From NCBI RefSeq assembly GCF_007004765.1, contig NZ_VIKR01000006.1, forward strand, positions 1 through 64,000: a stretch of 64,000 bases of DNA, read 5' to 3'. The notes under the pieces were generated by a model. The model did no database searches. It saw nothing but the letters and a program-made list of their open reading frames with translations, and was not told the origin of the DNA. This stretch comes from Aliikangiella marina. Its GTDB lineage: Bacteria; Pseudomonadota; Gammaproteobacteria; Enterobacterales; Kangiellaceae. Positions 61,235 to 64,000 of this stretch are shown here, in pieces. Numbering within the stretch: position 1 is the stretch's first letter; every line of letters starts with the position of its first letter. The translations under genes and the position numbers were made by a program.

Positions 61235-61945
61235 CTAGATTAAATTACTCCTATGATAGGTACATAACGAAAGGCAGTTTCTGGTTTTACCATGCGTAAA
61301 GGGATTGTTTGGCGAGTCTGGTTGAATAACTTCCAGTAATTGTAGATATTTCTTTGGTGGAATTTTTGACTCAGGCTCTTGTACAGTATTATTGAAAGAC
61401 TTTAATTTTTGTTTTTCTTCAGACAAAACAGCAATGACTTAGTGAAAGTTCGCGTTTGTTTCTTTTGATGAATTGACCTTTCCATGCATTCCTTCAAAAA
61501 GATACGTGATGAACTTTATAGCTACTCTGAGACGAGCAGATGTTGTGTCAGTCGAAACTTGATCTTTTCCTTTCTGGGATGAATGAATAGCATTTTGTAA
61601 CGACTTGTTGGTGAAAGTCTTCTTTTGAACGGTCTTGCCAATACAAGATTTAAGTTTTTTAGCTGCCTCAACAAATCTATTAACTTCCTTTTTGGATAAA
61701 AATTCACCAGATTCGGCACGAGATATAATATCTATGCCAATTCCTTTATTCTGGGCACTAAGAAATGTCAGTAAGAAATGAAGATCTTCAACATGCTTAG
61801 CTATAGTATTAGGTTGTCCACTAGAACAAGCTCTTAGATAATTCGATATATAAGGGGATACAGGAATCCAGTAATCATCAACAATAGAAACATGAGTACT
61901 ATTAGTACCATTTCCTTTATTAACCAGATACCTTTTTACCTTCAT
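61235..61945 (-). pseudogene. Decayed tyrosine recombinase/integrase
   Basis: The first frame (168 aa, 61945 to 61439) has the N-terminal layout of large tyrosine recombinases: VSIVDDYWIPVSPYISNYLR, then QPNTIAKHVEDLHFLLTFLS, the core-binding domain, then ARLRVAIKFITYLFEG. It stops. A second frame just downstream continues with SEEKQKLKSFNNTVQEPESK, PPKKYLQLLEVIQPDSPNNP and FTHGKTRN, where the family enters its catalytic domain, then ends. The catalytic Arg/His/Tyr region is missing. So the gene has a stop or frameshift and a 3' loss. Near the right junction, it is the likely former integrase of the island. Confidence 0.78.
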
Positions 61946-62098
61946 ATATCAACCATCAGTAACATCTCTTCATGAGAATATAGTGAGTATTCTTAAAAAC
62001 CGGTACAAATTTTTTTAACTATTTTTAATCAACTACTTAATTTACTTTTCTTCTTGTCTTCCTATACAGAAGCTTTACAAATAAAAGATAAGATATAA

Positions 62099-62560
62099 TT
62101 TGCTGGCTTTATGATGGTGGAAAAATTTGGTTATTCAGCTTCTGATATTGTTCTGCTGTATATCGCCAACCATGTATTAAACTGGTACTTAGCGCCAAAA
62201 ATTGGCCATTGGATAGGCAGAATTGGAGAGAGAAAAGCTTTAACAATCGAGTATATTGGACTGGTTGGTGTTTTTGTAAGTTATGGCCTCGTTGACGATG
62301 CCAACATCGCGGCAGGGCTGTATATAATCGACCACATTTTTTTTGCGATGGCTATTGCTATAAAAACTTTCTTTCAGAAGATAGCGGATCCGGCTGATAT
62401 TGCTTCATCCGCCGGGGTGAGTTTCACCATCAATCATATCGCCGCGGTGATAATTCCCGCGGCATTCGGTTTGATCTGGCTGGTGAACCCGTCGTTAGTC
62501 TTTTTTGCCGGTGCGGCAATGGCAGTTTGTTCTTTGATACTGGCGCAGTTTATTGATTAA
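62099..62560 (+). pseudogene. MFS transporter, C-terminal half, cut by the island
   Basis: Encodes the last ~153 residues (helices ~7-12) of the transporter whose N-terminal half is at 38914. It resumes with AGFMMVEKFGYSASDIVLLY and contains LNWYLAPKIGHWIGRIGERK, AIAIKTFFQKIADP and AGVSFTINHIAAVIIPAAFG, aligning with the intact homologue. No ribosome site precedes the first in-frame ATG (62111). GC content and codon use return to those of the chromosome. Confidence 0.9.
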
Positions 62561-62592
62561 CAGTTACTTGTTAATGCCGCGGCAAGACCGGT

Positions 62593-62967
62593 TTAGTCCT
62601 CTAAGTAATACATGCCAGGGATCCAGCTTTTCTTGAATGCTTTGGTTTGGGCGAGCTTCTCATTTTCTTCATCAATAAATTTAAAGGACTGAGTACCGAT
62701 ATTGATGAGATCTTGATCATTCAGTGGAAGCGTATCGACCGGATTATTATTGACATAAGTCTTGTTGGTGCTTTCAAGGTCATGAATAAAACAAATATAC
62801 GCGCCATCTTTTAGTTCTTTCACTTCTATTTTGGCGTGTTTAGTGCTAACTGACGGGTCATCAAGAAATATGTCGTTCTTTATTGAGCGACCGATAGTCA
62901 GCCCGTTACTCGGTACTTCAAATTTGTTTAAGACGTTTCCATCGACTAATTGTACTAGTACTGCCAT
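62593..62967 (-). CDS. FHA domain protein, 124 aa
   Basis: A small forkhead-associated domain protein, binding phosphothreonine peptides. Motifs: NGLTIGRSIKNDIFLDDPSV (the GR and N), STKHAKIEV (S..H), DLESTNKTYVNN (the N-x-T) and the closing DLINIGTQSFKF. About 25 extra residues follow (KAFKKSWIPGMYYLED). It is convergent with the MFS fragment. No kinase or phosphatase is nearby, so the partner is unknown. Confidence 0.92.
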   Translation of the reverse strand: MAVLVQLVDGNVLNKFEVPSNGLTIGRSIKNDIFLDDPSVSTKHAKIEVKELKDGAYICFIHDLESTNKTYVNNNPVDTLPLNDQDLINIGTQSFKFIDEENEKLAQTKAFKKSWIPGMYYLED

Positions 62968-63205
62968 TTTTATTACCAGACGCTGAGAAATTCCATTGCT
63001 AGCTTATTCAGTAATGCTAGTTAAAAATTAGCAAAGTTGGTAGTGATTTGTTGAAAAAATGAGATTCGGTACTAAAAAATATCTCAAATACAAAAAACGA
63101 TGGTTTGCGATTGATTTTCACAAAATAAACGTTAAATAAGTATTGGCTTGCGCAAAATGGTTATACTATGCAGGTGAGAAAAACGAACTAATTGGATGTG
63201 TTTGA

Positions 63206-63688
63206 ATGATTATTGAAAACGATAAAGTTGTGCAATTTAAGTACAAACTGAGTGACACTCAGGAAAATGTTCTGGAAACTTCAGACGACAAGGTCCCAAT
63301 GGCCTATTTACATGGCCATAATAACATTCTAAGTGGGTTAGAAAAAGCCATGGAGGGCAAACAAGTCGGTGACAATTTTTCAGTCACCTTGAGTCCGCAA
63401 GATGCTTATGGAGAGATACAACCTAATGCCGAACAGCGGGTTCCAGTAAAACATTTACAAGGGGCTAAAAAGTGGAAAAAGGGTATGATCGCCGTTGTCA
63501 ATACGGAGCAGGGAAGGCGACAAGTTACCGTCACAAAGGTCGGAAAATTTATGGTGACTGTTGATTTCAACCATCCTTTTGCCGGTAAAGAACTCACATT
63601 TGACGTTGATATTGTGGATGTCCGCGATGCGACAAATGAGGAAATCGCTCATGGACACGCGCATGGTGTTGGTGGACATCAGCATTAA
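63206..63688 (+). CDS. slyD: SlyD-type FKBP peptidyl-prolyl isomerase
   Basis: A cytoplasmic prolyl isomerase and chaperone, with metal binding in SlyD. 160 aa: FKBP lobe 1 (VVQFKYKLSDTQENVLETSD, PMAYLHGHNNILSGLEKAME), the insert-in-flap domain (~75-125: LSPQDAYGEIQPNAEQRVPV, KKGMIAVVNTEQG), lobe 2 (VDFNHPFAGKELTFDVDIVD) and a short His-rich tail HGHAHGVGGHQH that can bind Ni or Zn. Shorter than E. coli SlyD (196) mainly in the tail. Probably followed in operon by the SDR gene (28 bp). Confidence 0.92.
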   Translation: MIIENDKVVQFKYKLSDTQENVLETSDDKVPMAYLHGHNNILSGLEKAMEGKQVGDNFSVTLSPQDAYGEIQPNAEQRVPVKHLQGAKKWKKGMIAVVNTEQGRRQVTVTKVGKFMVTVDFNHPFAGKELTFDVDIVDVRDATNEEIAHGHAHGVGGHQH

Positions 63689-63716
63689 TGGCAATCTCAA
63701 AGTTGGAGAATAAACA

Positions 63717-64000
63717 ATGACAAAAACCATTTTAATTACCGGCGCAAATCGAGGAATAGGATTGGCGATGACAAAACTTTATCTAGACAGAGGAGATGAT
63801 GTTGTTGCAGTTTGTCGAAAGTCCTCCCCTGATTTAGATTCGACGGAAGCTTTAGTGATCACTGGAATCGATGTAGCTGAGGCTGTTGATGTTCAAACAC
63901 TCCGCGAAAAACTGAGTGATAAGCATATTGATGTTTTGATTAACAATGCCGGTATTCTGCGCTCTACTTCCTTGAGTGACTTAGATTTTGATGCAATTTT
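63717..64000 (+). CDS. Short-chain dehydrogenase/reductase, 5' part
   Basis: Starts MTKTILITGANRGIGLAMTK (Rossmann TGxxxGIG), then VDVQTLREKLSDKHIDVLIN with NNAG at the end of strand 4. A classical SDR oxidoreductase with unknown substrate; the catalytic YxxxK lies beyond the window. GGAGA is 8 bp before the ATG. The gene runs off the right edge. Confidence 0.93.
   Translation, partial: MTKTILITGANRGIGLAMTKLYLDRGDDVVAVCRKSSPDLDSTEALVITGIDVAEAVDVQTLREKLSDKHIDVLINNAGILRSTSLSDLDFDAI

Larger units (their letters stand above)
39587..62102. mobile_element. Genomic island inserted in an MFS gene, defence cargo
   Basis: The boundaries come from the split MFS gene. Left of 39586 the coding sequence is intact up to GTT TTT G; right of 62099 it resumes with TTT GCT GGC TTT ATG. 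Both junctions carry TTTG, and joining them gives VFAGFMMVEKFGY, matching VFAGFLMVQKFGY in the homologue at 39783. The ~22.5-kb insert is more AT-rich than its flanks. It carries a homologue of the broken gene, an unknown membrane pair, a retron, a type I RM operon, a NucS-like nuclease and, at the right end, a decayed tyrosine recombinase. No long terminal repeats were found; CTTTACAA occurs near both ends. Confidence 0.9.

Noticed and set aside
61235-61426. 63-aa minus ORF as a separate gene
   Set aside because: Its sequence continues the integrase family pattern, so it was merged into the pseudogene.
62111-62560. Independent small 149-aa membrane protein
   Set aside because: It aligns with the C-terminal half of the MFS homologue and joins in frame to the left half.
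1-64000. CRISPR arrays and tRNA genes
   Set aside because: No regularly spaced repeats and no cloverleaf with T-loop GGTTCGA context were found by eye; short tRNA-like matches lacked the full fold.

Overview
The window is a piece of a moderately AT-rich gammaproteobacterial chromosome. It has the E. coli-type 23S/5S end, ZapD, AmpD/AmpE, a homodimeric AceE, and the gammaproteobacterial block coaE-pilD-pilC-pilB-pilA-nadC with ampD nearby. A GlyGly-CTERM protein, a DUF1631 protein and a SlyD-type isomerase suggest a marine, Oceanospirillales- or Kangiella-like bacterium; the genus is only a guess.

Layout. 1-630: end of an rRNA operon (23S tail, 5S, terminator), then an intergenic element with an interrupted second copy of the 5S tail and terminator. 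0.8-3.2 kb: a small hypothetical protein, a GIY-YIG protein, a SprT-like protein, a LysR protein reduced to its DNA-binding domain, and a possible 49-residue protein. 3.2-6.7 kb: tightly coupled asd-lysC-lysA for lysine/diaminopimelate. 6.7-12.0 kb: histidine utilisation genes hutU-hutH-hutC with divergent hutG around a HutC-type operator, followed by an HD-GYP gene and an unknown gene. 14.2-15.4 kb: a surface protein with a GlyGly-CTERM tail. 15.5-22.8 kb (minus strand): zapD, coaE, pilD, pilC, pilB, pilA (with a sigma-54 promoter) and nadC. 22.8-27.8 kb: a membrane-anchored retropepsin, DUF1631, ampD, ampE. 28.2-34.1 kb: pyruvate dehydrogenase aceE-aceF-lpd. 34.1-38.8 kb: pilin accessory protein, polysaccharide deacetylase, HtpX, DUF3149, cytochrome c' and cytochrome b561.

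The most remarkable region is 39.59-62.10 kb, an AT-rich island of about 22.5 kb inserted into an MFS transporter gene. The N-terminal half of the transporter lies left of the island and the C-terminal half right of it. Joining them at a shared TTTG restores the reading frame and the expected protein. Just inside the left end the island carries a complete homologue of the gene it broke. The rest looks like a defence cargo: a two-gene membrane/repeat-protein pair of unknown function; two unknown minus-strand genes; a small HTH regulator next to a palindrome; a retron made of a phosphoribosyltransferase/winged-helix effector, a structured RNA and a reverse transcriptase; a type I restriction-modification operon with a 1091-residue membrane protein between hsdS and hsdR; a NucS-like nuclease; a 2TM/beta-rich gene split by an in-frame TGA; and a decayed tyrosine-recombinase gene at the right end.

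The retron RNA is bounded by a perfect 24-bp inverted repeat whose left arm is in the 3' end of the effector gene and whose right arm is inside the reverse transcriptase gene. After the island come an FHA protein, a SlyD-type peptidyl-prolyl isomerase and the start of a short-chain dehydrogenase. All assignments rest on reading the sequence and on remembered family features; no database search was run.
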